Assembly (NCBI GenBank): GCA_963575745.1
Contig: CAUYUJ010015510.1
Span: 306,748-328,539 of the forward strand
Length of the DNA stretch: 21,792 bases
From: Prorocentrum cordatum
Taxonomy: Eukaryota; Sar; Dinophyceae; Prorocentrales; Prorocentraceae
Direction: 5' to 3'
The position numbers were made by a program, and so were the translations under genes. Within the stretch, counting starts at the first letter, position 1; every line of letters begins with the position of its first letter. Below are positions 1 through 8,149 of the stretch, in pieces. Under the pieces are notes generated by a model, which saw nothing but the letters and a program-made list of their open reading frames with translations, ran no database searches and was not told the origin of the DNA.

Positions 1-1503
1 AGCTGGTGGTCGGGGGAAGCACGCACGAGGGCTTCCCTGTCACCGCCGGAATCAGGCAGGGGTGCCCGCTATCTCCGTTACTCTTCGCGGTGGCCGCCGA
101 CTTGCTCCTGCGGCGCCTCGGCCGGGCGCTTCCGCGGGCACTTCGGCGCGCTTACGCGGACGACCTGGCGATGGTCCTCCCGCAGGGCGCTGCCGCGGCT
201 GGCACGCTCGAGACGCTCTTCGACGCTTACGCCGCCATCTCGGGTCTGCGATTGAATATCGGCAAGACCTACTGGGTGCCGCTCCGGACGGGGGACCCCG
301 AGAGCGCGCGGCAGGATGTCACGGCGCGAGCGCCTTCCTGGGGCGGGATCCGGTTCGCTCACAGGGCCAAGTACTTGGGTTTCGTGTTGGGGCCGGCACG
401 CGCAGAGCACGGGTGGGAACCAGCGTGCGCGAAGTTCAAGGCGCGCGCGCAGGAATGGGGCCACTCTGGAGGCGGGATGTGCGCCAACACGTTAGCCTAC
501 TCGGTGTATGCGTTCTCCACGCTGGGCTTCCTGGCGCAACTGGATGCACCGCCGTCGTGGTGGGCGAAACTTGAGGCCGAGGCGATGCAGTCGCTGTACC
601 CTGGCCCCTGCCGGCGGGCGCCGCCGGCTGCCGTTCACGGTCTGCCGCTACTGGGCTTCCCCGCTTCAGTCCCGGACCTGCACGCAGTATCTCTCGCGGC
701 GAAGTACAGGGTCTGCCAGTGGGAGGCGGCGTCGGAAGGCGGCCTCCGGGTCGCAGAACGGGCCGCGAGACTCCGCCACGTGCGGCTCTACGCCACGCAG
801 TCGCTCGAGCGCTTGGGCACATGGGCACCCTGGTACAAGCAGGCGTTCCTTCTCCAGCTGGACGCCGCCAGACAACATTTCGAAGGACGCGGGCTGACGC
901 CCGCGCGCATCGCCTTAGAGACCAGAGCCGGGAACGCGGGTCGTATACGCCGGCTTTGGCAGCGCGCCTGCGTGCGCTTGATCGCCCCTGACCGCTCTCT
1001 CGAGCTGCGTGCGTTCCTGCGCGTGCGGCTCTCGAGGTGGGCGTGCGGCCTCCCAGAGGACGTCATGCTGGACCGCGTCATGTCCGCTTTCCCCGCGGTG
1101 GCTCGGCTGTGCCCCCCGCGGGCGCTGGCTGCCTGCATCAGGACCCTGTGGAACGGCTGGGCCACGGGCCGCCGGTTCCAGAGGCGCGCCAGTTGTTTTT
1201 TTTGGATGCACTGCGGGGGATGATTCTATCGAGCATTATGCAGACTGCCCGCATGTGTCCGCAGCCGTGTACCGCGAGCTGGGGCTCGCGCGTCTGGATG
1301 CCCCAGAATTGCGACTGCCAGGTTTCATGTTGATGGCCCCGCCGTGCTCCGAGGCGACCGCGCCGGAGCTGCGCCGCCGAGCTCTGGCAACGTGCGGCGT
1401 GTATCTCACGCACTGCTGGGCCCGCCACGCAGCCTCCAGCGGGGCACTCGCGTGCCGCAGTGCGCTCAGGCTCAAGCTTCGAGAGCTCGCTGGAGGATCG
1501 TAA
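1..1503 (+). pseudogene. LINE (non-LTR retrotransposon) reverse transcriptase, 5'-partial, one frameshift
   Basis: This is the C-terminal half of a LINE-type reverse transcriptase, which copies its own RNA into DNA at a nicked target. The reading frame is already open at the window edge, so the endonuclease and first RT blocks lie outside. Visible in order: GIRQGCPLSPLLF (about nt 51-89), the catalytic YADD (nt 153-164), SGLRLNIGKT (about nt 240-270) and YLGFVLGP. At 1196-1203 a run of eight T breaks the frame, and the original frame stops at 1221-1223. Reading on one base later restores CFFGCTAGDDSIEHYADCP, a C-x3-C-x8-H-x3-C knuckle typical of LINE C-termini, and continues to TAA at 1501-1503. 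One extra T therefore separates this copy from an intact 3' end. It could be a dead copy or a homopolymer assembly error. Family assignment is firm; the clade is not determined. Confidence 0.9.
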
Positions 1504-2105
1504 TCCCCTTCCCCTCCGTCCCCTTCCCTTCCTCCGTCCTTCCTTCTCTCCCTCCCCCCTCGTTTGACTCTCCGGCCAGTGCGTGCCTGCTGGATGGAGC
1601 GCCGCGCGTGCATGAGCCACGAGGCTCGGCGAGGCAGACCCCTCCTCTCCTCTCCGTCCTCCGTCCTCCGTCCTCCTTCCCTCCCTCCTCCCCTCCTCGT
1701 TTGAATCTCCGGCCAGTGCGTCCAGGCCGGCTGGATGGAGCACCGCGCGTGCATGAGCCACGAGGCTCGGCGAGGCAGATCCCCTCCTCTCCTCTCCTCC
1801 GTCCTCCGTCCTCCTTCCCTCCCTCCTCCCCTCCTCGTTTGAATCTCCGGCCAGCGCGTCCAGGCCAGCTGGATGGTGTGCCGCGAGTGCCTGAGCCACG
1901 AGGCTCGGCGCGGCAGACCCCTCCTCTCCTCTCTGTCCTCCGTCCTCCTTCCCCCCCTCCTCCCCTCCTCGTTTGAATCTCCGGCCAGTGCGTCCAGGCC
2001 GGATGGATGGAGCGCCGCGCGTGCCTGAGCCATGAGGCTCGGCGAGGCTGACCCCTCCTCTCCTCTCCTCTCCGTCCTCCGTCCTTCGTCCTCCCCTCCC
2101 GCCGG
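1504..2105. repeat. Tandem array, four units of about 134-138 bp
   Basis: Four units, each a polypyrimidine block (CCTCC/CCTTCC rich) followed by a conserved core beginning CCGGCCAGTGCGTCCAGGCC and ending with GAGCCACGAGGCTCGGCG. Core starts are at 1572, 1709, 1847 and 1981, giving spacings of 137, 138 and 134. The array begins directly after the LINE stop codon. It may be the LINE 3' untranslated region or an unrelated minisatellite at the insertion point. Long minus-strand frames across it follow from the purine-rich complement and are not called as genes. Confidence 0.9.
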
Positions 2106-3119
2106 CACACGAATGGCATCACGTCCTGGCAGGGCGGCGGTCTGGCCCCGCTGGCACCACCCCGCCGCCGGACGAGTGGGCGAACGCTCGCCGTTCTGTT
2201 GTTGGTTGAGGTTCTTCTCACCGCAGTTTTCAAGTCAAATTTCTGGTGGAGGGGGGTTGTTCTGTTCGGCAGCGTCCGCGTTTCCCAGACTCACGTCAGG
2301 AGATGCGCTGTTCTGAGGCCCAGTCGCCCAGTCGGCTTTGTCCCGGCCGCGTGGCCGATAGACTACGTGCTCGGCATGCCCTCCCCCGCTCCTCGCCTCT
2401 CTCTCCCCCCTCCTCTCCCGGGGTCGTGGCACGGAGTGCGCCGGGATGGCCACTCCCAGTGGGTACAATTGGCGCTTGCGCCGGCTGCACGTGGGGGTGG
2501 GCCACTGATGTGCCGCCCGGTCTCGTTGGCCGCTCTCTCCAGGGAGCCGCTGCTAGCTCGCGCTGCCTTAGCTGGCTTGCCGCCACCATATGGCATGGCC
2601 GTGTGGGCATCCTGCAGCTGTTGGGCTGGCTCGCGCCTGTCTGCCGACAGCTTTTCTTTTTATCTTCATCCGCTATCTTCTAGTTGCCATCGGGATGCAA
2701 CTCTCTGCCTTGCCAGTTCTATTCCATTGGGACGGTCCTGTAATTGAATGGCTGTGGAGCTTGATGATTGGTCCTCTGCCCTGAGAAGGACCTGAGTCTC
2801 CCGCAATCGCTTTGGAATTTCATCCACCATCAGCCGGTATTATGTCTACTCTTCTCCCTTTGGGTTTGTGTACTCGCTTATGCCAGGGGTTTCAGACAGA
2901 GCCCATCGGGTTTGGTAGTGTTGCATTTTGCGAGGCGCTGGCCCACTGTGGTCTGGACTCTAGAGTTTCTGACCTCTGCGAGTGAGTTTAACTTGCCTTC
3001 TCGACCAGGCGTGCACTGGCCAGTTCATTGCATTTGCTCGCGATCTTGGCTTGTCTGTCCGCCTTCGTCCCCTCTGCTTTCCTCCTTCTCCTCCAAAATA
3101 TCGCGCTGGAAAAAAAAGG
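2106..3119. other. No gene recognised; intron-like or intergenic
   Basis: About 1 kb of moderately GC-rich sequence without a convincing coding segment. It has pyrimidine patches (around 2390-2420 and 3065-3100) and an A run at 3111-3118. A possible acceptor with a pyrimidine tract (TTCTTCTCACCGCAG, ending near 2226) is seen, but no exon with coding-type codon use follows. Confidence 0.5.
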
Positions 3120-3470
3120 CAGTGTTGGTGCCCTCTTGGAGCAGTTCACGGCCGTCTTGGGGCCCTCTCGGGAGCCATTTGGGCGATCTTTGGACCTTTT
3201 TGGGCAGAGTTGAGGCCCTCTTGGGTGTATTTTGGGCTGTCTGGGAGCTATCTTGGAGGCCTCTTGGAGGTTGCTCTGTCGAAAACCCGAACCTCACAAT
3301 CTTCCAAACACCGCAGGAAACCAAATGGTGTTGGCTTCCTCGGGCTCTCCAGGAGGGCCTCTTGGATCCCTCTTAGGACGTCGTGAGGGCTTCTTGTTTT
3401 GTTTTGAGACCTTCTCGGGACCTTCTTGTCCTATCTTGGGCCATCTTGGTGTCACCTTGGCTGCCTTGAA
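3120..3470 (+). repeat. Dispersed repeat, copy A (direct)
   Basis: A degenerate repeat made of many short GTCTTGGG / CCTCTTGG words, with a more specific core at about 3283-3360 (AACCCGAACCTCACAATC, then CAAATGGTGTTGGC, then CTCGGGCTCTCCAGGA). The same core is found inverted at 3483-3625 and direct at 3640-3980. Frames through it are full of Leu, Gly, Pro and Trp from the repeat words and are not treated as genes. Confidence 0.75.
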
Positions 3471-3482
3471 AGCCGTCCTGGA

Positions 3483-3625
3483 GGCCATGGGGCTCCCAAG
3501 AAGGCCTCACGGCAGATCAATATGAGCCCGAGGAGGCCAAAACCATAGACTATCCTAAGGTGTTTGAATGATTTTGAGGTTCTGGCATGTTTGGGTTCAC
3601 GACCGCCCATGACATCCCAAGAAGC
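3483..3625 (-). repeat. Dispersed repeat, copy B (inverted)
   Basis: Read on the minus strand this contains GGGCGGTCGTGAACCCAAAC, CCAGAACCTCAAAATC, TTCAAACACC, CTATGGTTTTGGCCTCC and TCGGGCTC, in the same order as copies A and C. It lies between them in opposite orientation. The core is closer to copy C in the GGGCGGTCG..GAACCC block and closer to copy A in TTCAAACACC/TCCAAACACC. Confidence 0.7.
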
Positions 3626-3639
3626 ATCTCTGGGCCGTC

Positions 3640-3980
3640 TTGTTGCTCCCGTGGAGCGCAATGCCGTCTTGGGGCCCTCTTGGGAGCCTCTTGGGCAATA
3701 TTTGGATCCTCTTGGCCCGACTTGGGGCCCTCTTGTGGGCCTCTTTGAGCTGTCTTGGAGGCCTCTTGGAGACCTCTTGGGCCGTCTTGGGCGGTCGGGA
3801 ACCCGAACAGGCGAGAACCTCACAATCCTTCAAAAGTCCAAGGGAAATCAATGGTTTTGGCCCCCCCCCGGGCTCTCCAGGAAGGCCCCTTGGAGCTTTC
3901 TTGGGCCGTCTTCGGGGCCTCCTGGGCCGGCTTGAGGCCCTCTTGGGGGCCTCTTGGGCCGTCGTGAGGCTGGCTTGAGA
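3640..3980 (+). repeat. Dispersed repeat, copy C (direct)
   Basis: Third copy of the same repeat: a run of CTTGGGGCCCTCTTGGG-type words, then GGGCGGTCGGGAACCCGAAC, GAGAACCTCACAATCC, CAATGGTTTTGGCCCC and CGGGCTCTCCAGGAAGGCC. The core is about 500 bp from copy A. Confidence 0.75.
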
Positions 3981-4265
3981 AGCTTGGGCTATCTTAGGTA
4001 ATCTTGAGCCGTTGTGTTGTCGTCTTGGCTGTCTTGGAACCCGTCTTGAAGGCCATCTCGGCCGTCTGGAGGTTGAAAGGACCACCAGAAAGCAATTTCA
4101 GACGGGACATCGTTTTGAGGGACGCGTGCCGACAGGGACAACAGACGAGCATGACGAAAAGCGCGCGTACAGTGCGATCCATAATCGGGAGAAATGCATT
4201 TGGAGGGGTTTGAGGGGGTGTCATCTGCGGGCCCAGGGGCCTATAGGGGCCTAACACGCCCGCGG

Positions 4266-4300
4266 AAGCTTGCGTAAGCTCCGCGTAAGCTCGCGTAAGC
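4266..4300 (+). repeat. 10-11 bp minisatellite, unit AAGCTCGCGT
   Basis: Units AAGCTTGCGT (4266), AAGCTCCGCGT (4276), AAGCTCGCGT (4287) and a partial unit at 4297. The same unit recurs at 6301-6342 and, degenerate, at 6695-6745, on either side of the hydrolase gene and its ATC array. Confidence 0.75.
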
Positions 4301-4349
4301 TGTTGTCTTGGGTGTTTCTTGGGCCGTCTCGATTGCCCCAGCTCGTAAT

Positions 4350-4367
4350 CGTAATCATCATCATCAT
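4350..4367 (+). repeat. Left copy of 18-bp direct repeat (probable target-site duplication)
   Basis: CGTAATCATCATCATCAT, identical to 5713-5730. It abuts the SL-like octamer at 4368. The two copies bracket the whole hydrolase transcription unit, as expected for the target-site duplication of a retroposed mRNA. Part of the match is ATC microsatellite, so the exact length of the duplication is uncertain. Confidence 0.65.
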
Positions 4368-4375
4368 GGCTCAAG
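4368..4375 (+). other. Candidate relict of the trans-spliced leader 3' end
   Basis: GGCTCAAG, the last eight bases of the conserved dinoflagellate spliced leader, sits exactly between the left direct repeat and the hydrolase start codon at 4380. Counting back into the ATC repeat, 12 of 15 bases match CCATTTTGGCTCAAG. An octamer alone is weak evidence: another GGCTCAAG occurs at 1469, inside the LINE. Its position is what makes it interesting. Confidence 0.5.
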
Positions 4376-4379
4376 GCCT

Positions 4380-5603
4380 ATGTTGCGCAGGCCCCGACCA
4401 CAGCGACCGGCGCGCATCGGAGCGCGCGGCTGCGCGGTGGCAGTCGTCTGCTTGCAATTGGCACGGGTTGTGTCTCTCCAGCGGCACCTGCAGCTGAACC
4501 TGCCCTGCGGCCTCGGCCAGTGCTGGGCGACGGCAGCAGAGGGCCTCGCCGCGGCTGCTGGCGCGGGCCCCACCGCGGCAGCAGGCGGGATGCCGCCCGA
4601 GGGCTCGACTGTGGAGGAGCTGCCGGCGGATGACGCTGCGAAGCTGAGGCAGCTCTACGGCAAGCCCTCCGGCAAGTTCTTGAAGGGCAGAGATGGTTTC
4701 AGCCATTACGTGCTGGACGGGCCCTGGCATCCCGAGGGGCCGCGCCGGCGCGTTGCTGTGCTGTCGCACGGCCTTGGCACCAGTTCCAAGGTGTATGCTG
4801 GGTTCGTGGAGCCGCTGCTGAGGGGTGGCTTCCGCGTGCTGAGGTACGACTTCTGCGGCCACGGCTGGTCGCACGCGGGCCCAGGCGCGCAGTTCGACCT
4901 CGATATGCTGCTGACGCAGCTGCAGGAGCTGCTGGACCACCTGCTGGCCCCCGGGGAGCCGGTCGACCTCTTCGTGGGTCACTCCACGGGGGGCCTCCTC
5001 GGGGTGCAGGCGGCGGTCTCATTGCCGGCGCTGCCCGGGGGCAGGCGTTTGGAGCGCTTGGCTTTGATCTCGCCAGCGTTCTGGAAGGTGACTCCGTTCT
5101 TGGTGAAGGTATTGGACAAGGTGCCCTCGCTGGCGCGCGTCCTGCTGAGTGTCAAGGCCCTCCCGCTGGTGCAGAACGCCTATTTGGAGAACTGCGATAA
5201 CGCGTTTGCGCACGAGGGGGCTAAGTATTTCTACCCTGAAAAGTACGCGACAGCCAAGGCCGACATCAAGAGAATGTTCGACCTGCACCCTCAGATCGTC
5301 GATGCCATTGCAGGCCTCACGTTGGGCATCTTGCGCAGCGACATTCTGGCGGGCCTCTTGCCGACCTTCCAGTCGCTGATCGCCAGCAGGGATGCCGCGA
5401 GTCCCAAGGTGGGCCTCTTCTGGGGCACCCACGACATCGTCGTGGAGTTCCTGCACGCGAAGGAGGTGCTCTCCTGGCCTGGTGGCGGCTCTGTGACCTG
5501 CGTCGAGCTGACAGGCATGGGCCACGAGGCTCCGGTGGAGGACCCCGTCAGGGTCGCCACGGAGATCGCGAGGTGGGCAGGGCCGCAAGCCAGCAGGCTC
5601 TGA
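4380..5603 (+). CDS. Alpha/beta-hydrolase fold protein, intronless, probably retroposed
   Basis: A 407-residue serine hydrolase of the alpha/beta-hydrolase fold, probably an esterase or lipase-like enzyme; the substrate cannot be read from sequence. All catalytic elements are present: oxyanion SHGLG (about residues 129-133), DFCGHG (157-162), nucleophile elbow GHSTG with Ser202, acid Asp352 in WGTHD, and His382 in GMGHEAP. The N-terminus is Arg-rich, followed by a hydrophobic stretch at residues 17-33 (CAVAVVCLQLARVV) that may be a signal peptide or anchor, then an Ala/Gly linker before the domain. I chose the ATG at 4380 because it follows the SL-like GGCTCAAG. The in-frame ATG at 4308 would add 24 residues encoded partly by the ATC repeat. 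There is no intron in 1.2 kb, whereas the gene at 8256-11528 has five. Together with the flanking direct repeats this suggests an mRNA-derived copy that is still intact. Confidence 0.9.
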   Translation: MLRRPRPQRPARIGARGCAVAVVCLQLARVVSLQRHLQLNLPCGLGQCWATAAEGLAAAAGAGPTAAAGGMPPEGSTVEELPADDAAKLRQLYGKPSGKFLKGRDGFSHYVLDGPWHPEGPRRRVAVLSHGLGTSSKVYAGFVEPLLRGGFRVLRYDFCGHGWSHAGPGAQFDLDMLLTQLQELLDHLLAPGEPVDLFVGHSTGGLLGVQAAVSLPALPGGRRLERLALISPAFWKVTPFLVKVLDKVPSLARVLLSVKALPLVQNAYLENCDNAFAHEGAKYFYPEKYATAKADIKRMFDLHPQIVDAIAGLTLGILRSDILAGLLPTFQSLIASRDAASPKVGLFWGTHDIVVEFLHAKEVLSWPGGGSVTCVELTGMGHEAPVEDPVRVATEIARWAGPQASRL

Positions 5604-5712
5604 GCGGGGCGAGGCTTCCGGTATCGCTTTAAAGACCGTGAAGTTGGCCACTTGAGGGGCCGGTCCTGGCCGCGTTTCAAGTCTGCCTGCGCTGCGCCAG
5701 AGGAACAAAAAC
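5604..5712 (+). other. Probable 3' UTR of the hydrolase with A-rich end
   Basis: 109 bp between the TGA and the right direct repeat, ending GAGGAACAAAAAC. The short A run directly before the repeat would be the remnant of a poly(A) tail in a retroposed copy. No other feature was seen here. Confidence 0.5.
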
Positions 5713-5715
5713 CGT

Positions 5716-5783
<68 letters not shown>

Positions 5784-6300
5784 CCAGCATCATCATCATC
5801 ACCAGCATCATCATCATCATCACCAGCATCATCATCACCACCACCATCATCATCATCATTGTCATCATCATCATCAGCATCATCATCACCATGATCATCA
5901 TCATCACCACCATCATCACCACCACCATAATCATCACAATCATGATCATCATTATTATCAACACAGCCATCGTCGTCATCGTTATCATTATCACCAGCAC
6001 CCTCATCGTCGTCTTCCTCGTCATCGTCGTCATAGTCATCGTCATCATAATCATTACCACCACCATCACAACCATCGTCAGCATAGTAATCATCAGCATT
6101 ATCATCATCGTCGCCATCTGATTCAGCATCGATATCATCACCATCATCATCAGTCGAATCACCATCATCACCATCCTCATCAGCATCATCATCATCACCA
6201 TCACCATCATCAGTATCTACATCACCATGATCATCACCATCATCATCACAATCATCGCCATCATCACCATCATCGCCAACATGATCATCGTCATCGTCAA
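5713..6300. repeat. Long (ATC)n array, pure at left and degenerate to the right
   Basis: About 590 bp of CAT/ATC-type trinucleotides. The stretch 5717 to about 5782 is a pure run of roughly 22 units; interruptions (CAC, CAG, CGT, TTA) grow towards 6300. The first 18 bases, 5713-5730, are the right copy of the direct repeat at 4350-4367. Trinucleotide phase is kept well enough that Asp-rich, Met/Val-rich and Ile-rich frames stay open; these are not called as genes. Confidence 0.95.
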
Positions 6301-6400
6301 AAGCTCCACATAAGCTCGCGTAAACTCCACGTAACCTCCTCGCTAGCATTCCAAGATAACGCAATATTGAATGCCAACCAGACGCCCGAAGAGGATCCCA
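6301..6400 (+). repeat. Dispersed repeat block: AAGCTCGCGT units plus ACGCAATA segment, copy 1
   Basis: Units AAGCTCCACAT (6301), AAGCTCGCGT (6312) and AAACTCCACGT (6322) are followed by CCAAGATAACGCAATATTG. The block recurs at about 6695-6800 as GCGTAAGC-type units followed by CCCAGATGACGCAATACG. Confidence 0.65.
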
Positions 6401-6417
6401 AGAGAGCCTGATGGGAT

Positions 6418-6642
6418 AACGCGCATTGATTTCCCTCCGAGCACCGATGGTCGTCCACGCAGGGAGAACGCTACATTCGGGCAGCGGGCGGTCCAGACGG
6501 GGAAAACAACGCGCATTGATTTCCCTCCGAGCACCAGTGCGCGGTTCAAACTGAGAAAACACGGCGTCGGACAGCGGGGGGTCCAAACGTGGAAGACGCA
6601 TGGTTCTGGACAACGGGCGGTCCAAACGGAGGAAACACAGTG
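6418..6642. repeat. Minisatellite of about 39-48 bp units with a 28-bp perfect repeat
   Basis: A 28-base segment beginning AACGCGCATTGATTTCCC and ending CCGAGCACC is identical at 6418-6445 and 6508-6535 (spacing 90). Between and after these come units of the type CAGCGGGCGGTCCAAACG followed by GGAAAAC, at about 6481, 6570 and 6609. On the minus strand it reads as repeated VWTARCP-like words. No gene is inferred. Confidence 0.75.
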
Positions 6643-7189
6643 ATGCAAGTGACATTTGTTGTCGTGCACTTCTGTGCTTTGAATATGCATGTGTAGCGAC
6701 TCGCGTAAGCGTCACGTTGTGCGTGTAAGCTCTGCGTGTTCGTTCTCCCAGATGACGCAATACGACATGCTAAATGCAAGTCAGGAGGTCCCTTGAGCAC
6801 CCAAGAGGACCCCCAATGGAGCACTCTGGCCTGGACATTCCCCCGCGTACGAAGGTGCGCCGCGGCCCTGGCCTCGAATGGAACCTCCGGGTCACCCGCG
6901 GGGGTGCGAATCGCGTTTCGCGCGTCGCGGCCTGGGCCAGAGCAGCTGCCCTTCTCCGGTGGGGGGGGCGGCGCGGCGGCGCGGGGGCGCGAAGATGATC
7001 GCGCGTCGCGCAACGTTGGGCGCGATGCGCGAAGAGCCTGCTAGCCTCTGGCGACCGCGCCTTCGAGCCCCACGCACCGACCTGGGGGACCGCGACGGCC
7101 TGGAGGGCATTTCGAGGAGTCTCTGTGGCCACCACTCCGTGCGTCAGCACCAGACTGGGGTGACTAATCATTCGACGCCCCCACCTCAG
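6643..7189. other. Repeat block copy 2, then sequence with no firm gene
   Basis: 6695-6800 is the second copy of the block at 6301-6400. From about 6840 to 7120 the sequence is GC-rich, with open plus-strand frames rich in Arg that could include an exon upstream of 7190. I could not place a donor site. A branch-point-like GACTAATC at about 7162-7169, followed by a pyrimidine tract and CAG, leads into the exon at 7190. Confidence 0.4.
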
Positions 7190-7312
7190 TGTGGGAACGC
7201 GCCCGGGTTCGGCGACGGCATCGTCGTGTACAGCGCTCCAAACGGGGATTTCGACAGGCTAGATGGGAAGCTGCCGAGCTTCATTGACCGCGCCTTCGAT
7301 TCCAACGCCTAG
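7190..7312 (+). CDS. Probable terminal exon, unknown product
   Basis: A 41-codon segment (including stop) that reads CGNAPGFGDGIVVYSAPNGD at its start and ends FDSNA then TAG. Codon use is strongly coding-like, with C or G at most third positions. It follows a good acceptor: GACTAATC as possible branch point, then CGCCCCCACCTCAG. The upstream exon was not identified. I do not recognise the family. It could be the last exon of a gene that starts at about 6990 or further left, across the minisatellite. Confidence 0.4.
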   Translation, partial: CGNAPGFGDGIVVYSAPNGDFDRLDGKLPSFIDRAFDSNA

Positions 7313-7599
7313 TAAACGGAACGTGGAGCTTCGTGCTTTGCTGGCTTCTTGTCCCAAGCCAAGCTGGCCCAGAGGGAACTCGCTGAGTTTCAGAGACCGT
7401 GTTTTCAAGCACACCGCCTTGAAAGCGCAGTCGTTCTGAGTTATTCGACGTCAGTTTTGCTGGCGGGACTGCTCTCGCACGGGGTCGCTCCATTTCCATT
7501 TCTTCTTTCTCATCCTAATTGCCCCAACTTCTACTGACCTACTTGAACTCCTCCTCCTCCCTCCCCTCACCTCGGCATGCCTCGCCTCCGGGGTTGCAG

Positions 7600-7761
7600 C
7601 AGGCTCGTGTCCGGCGGCGGCGGTGGAGTGACGTCCGACTTTGTGCCCAACATGGATGGCGACGACCAGTACGGTTTCATGCACCTGACGCTTTCGCGGG
7701 AGACGATCAAGGACGCCAGGGGGGACGCCCGTGGGTCTGCGCGCATAGGTGCATTCCTTAG
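7600..7761 (+). CDS. Probable internal exon, unknown product
   Basis: About 54 codons reading RLVSGGGGGVTSDFVPNMDG and then DDQYGFMHLTLSRETIKD, with coding-type codon bias. It is preceded by a pyrimidine-rich stretch and TTGCAG (7594-7599), and followed by CCTTAG|GTAGGC, a plausible GT donor at 7762. The frame enters and leaves in phase 2. It may be a 5' exon of the TPR-like gene at 8256, but no acceptor upstream of 8256 that I tried gave a clear phase match apart from one within the SL-like cluster (AG at 8193-8194). It could equally be a separate gene. Confidence 0.4.
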   Translation, partial: QARVRRRRWSDVRLCAQHGWRRPVRFHAPDAFAGDDQGRQGGRPWVCAHRCIP

Positions 7762-8149
7762 GTAGGCTTTCAGCCCAGGGATTCTCTTGCAGTCTGCCTC
7801 GCAGGGTGGTGCGAGGTCCCCCGAGCCGTGGTGGTGGCGCCGAGAGGGGAACAGGGGATACGATTCCAGGCCCGCGGGCTGTGGTGTTTGGCCCGGATGC
7901 TGAGATTTCGCTGGCTTTCTCACATGTGCTCTCGAGCCTCGCAAGTTGCCGACGACCTTCCCTGGTTCCCTCACTCTTATGCGCAGCTGTGGGGGCTGGG
8001 GCTATTGTATGTATGAGTTCGTTTGTGTACCCACTTCCGCTACCGCTCTCTTCGATCGCGGCGCTAAAGGAGGACCAGGTGTTTTGTGGCAACTGTTTAT
8101 GCTGCTTCTTTGGGGTGTCAGCCACACGCACTGATAATTCATCCACTTG
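7762..8149. other. Intron-like sequence, no gene seen
   Basis: Lower-GC, T-rich sequence between the exon at 7600-7761 and the SL-like cluster. Frames are open but codon use is not coding-like. It fits an intron or a 5' flank. Confidence 0.45.

Noticed and set aside
1469-1476. GGCTCAAG inside the LINE reading frame
   Set aside because: It lies within coding sequence, matches eight bases only, and about one such octamer is expected by chance in a window of this size.
1138-2233. Three overlapping long minus-strand reading frames across the 1504-2105 array
   Set aside because: All three frames are open because the complement is purine-rich and repeats at nearly 138 bp; a real gene would favour one frame. 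No known domain is seen.
3552-4085. Frames on both strands of the 3120-3980 repeats (for example the minus-strand one with PRRPSRRVPRQPRR)
   Set aside because: They translate the CTTGGG words and occur in several frames of the inverted and direct copies alike.
4308-4379. Upstream in-frame ATG that would add 24 residues to the hydrolase
   Set aside because: The extension is encoded by the flanking direct repeat (His run) and lies upstream of the SL-like octamer, so it should not be in the mature transcript.
4366-4497. ATG at 4366 overlapping the SL-like octamer
   Set aside because: It opens a different frame that stops at 4497 and has no relation to the hydrolase domain.
5291-6760. A 489-residue minus-strand frame with a long Asp-rich tract
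   Set aside because: It is the antisense of the hydrolase joined to the ATC array; composition explains the frame.
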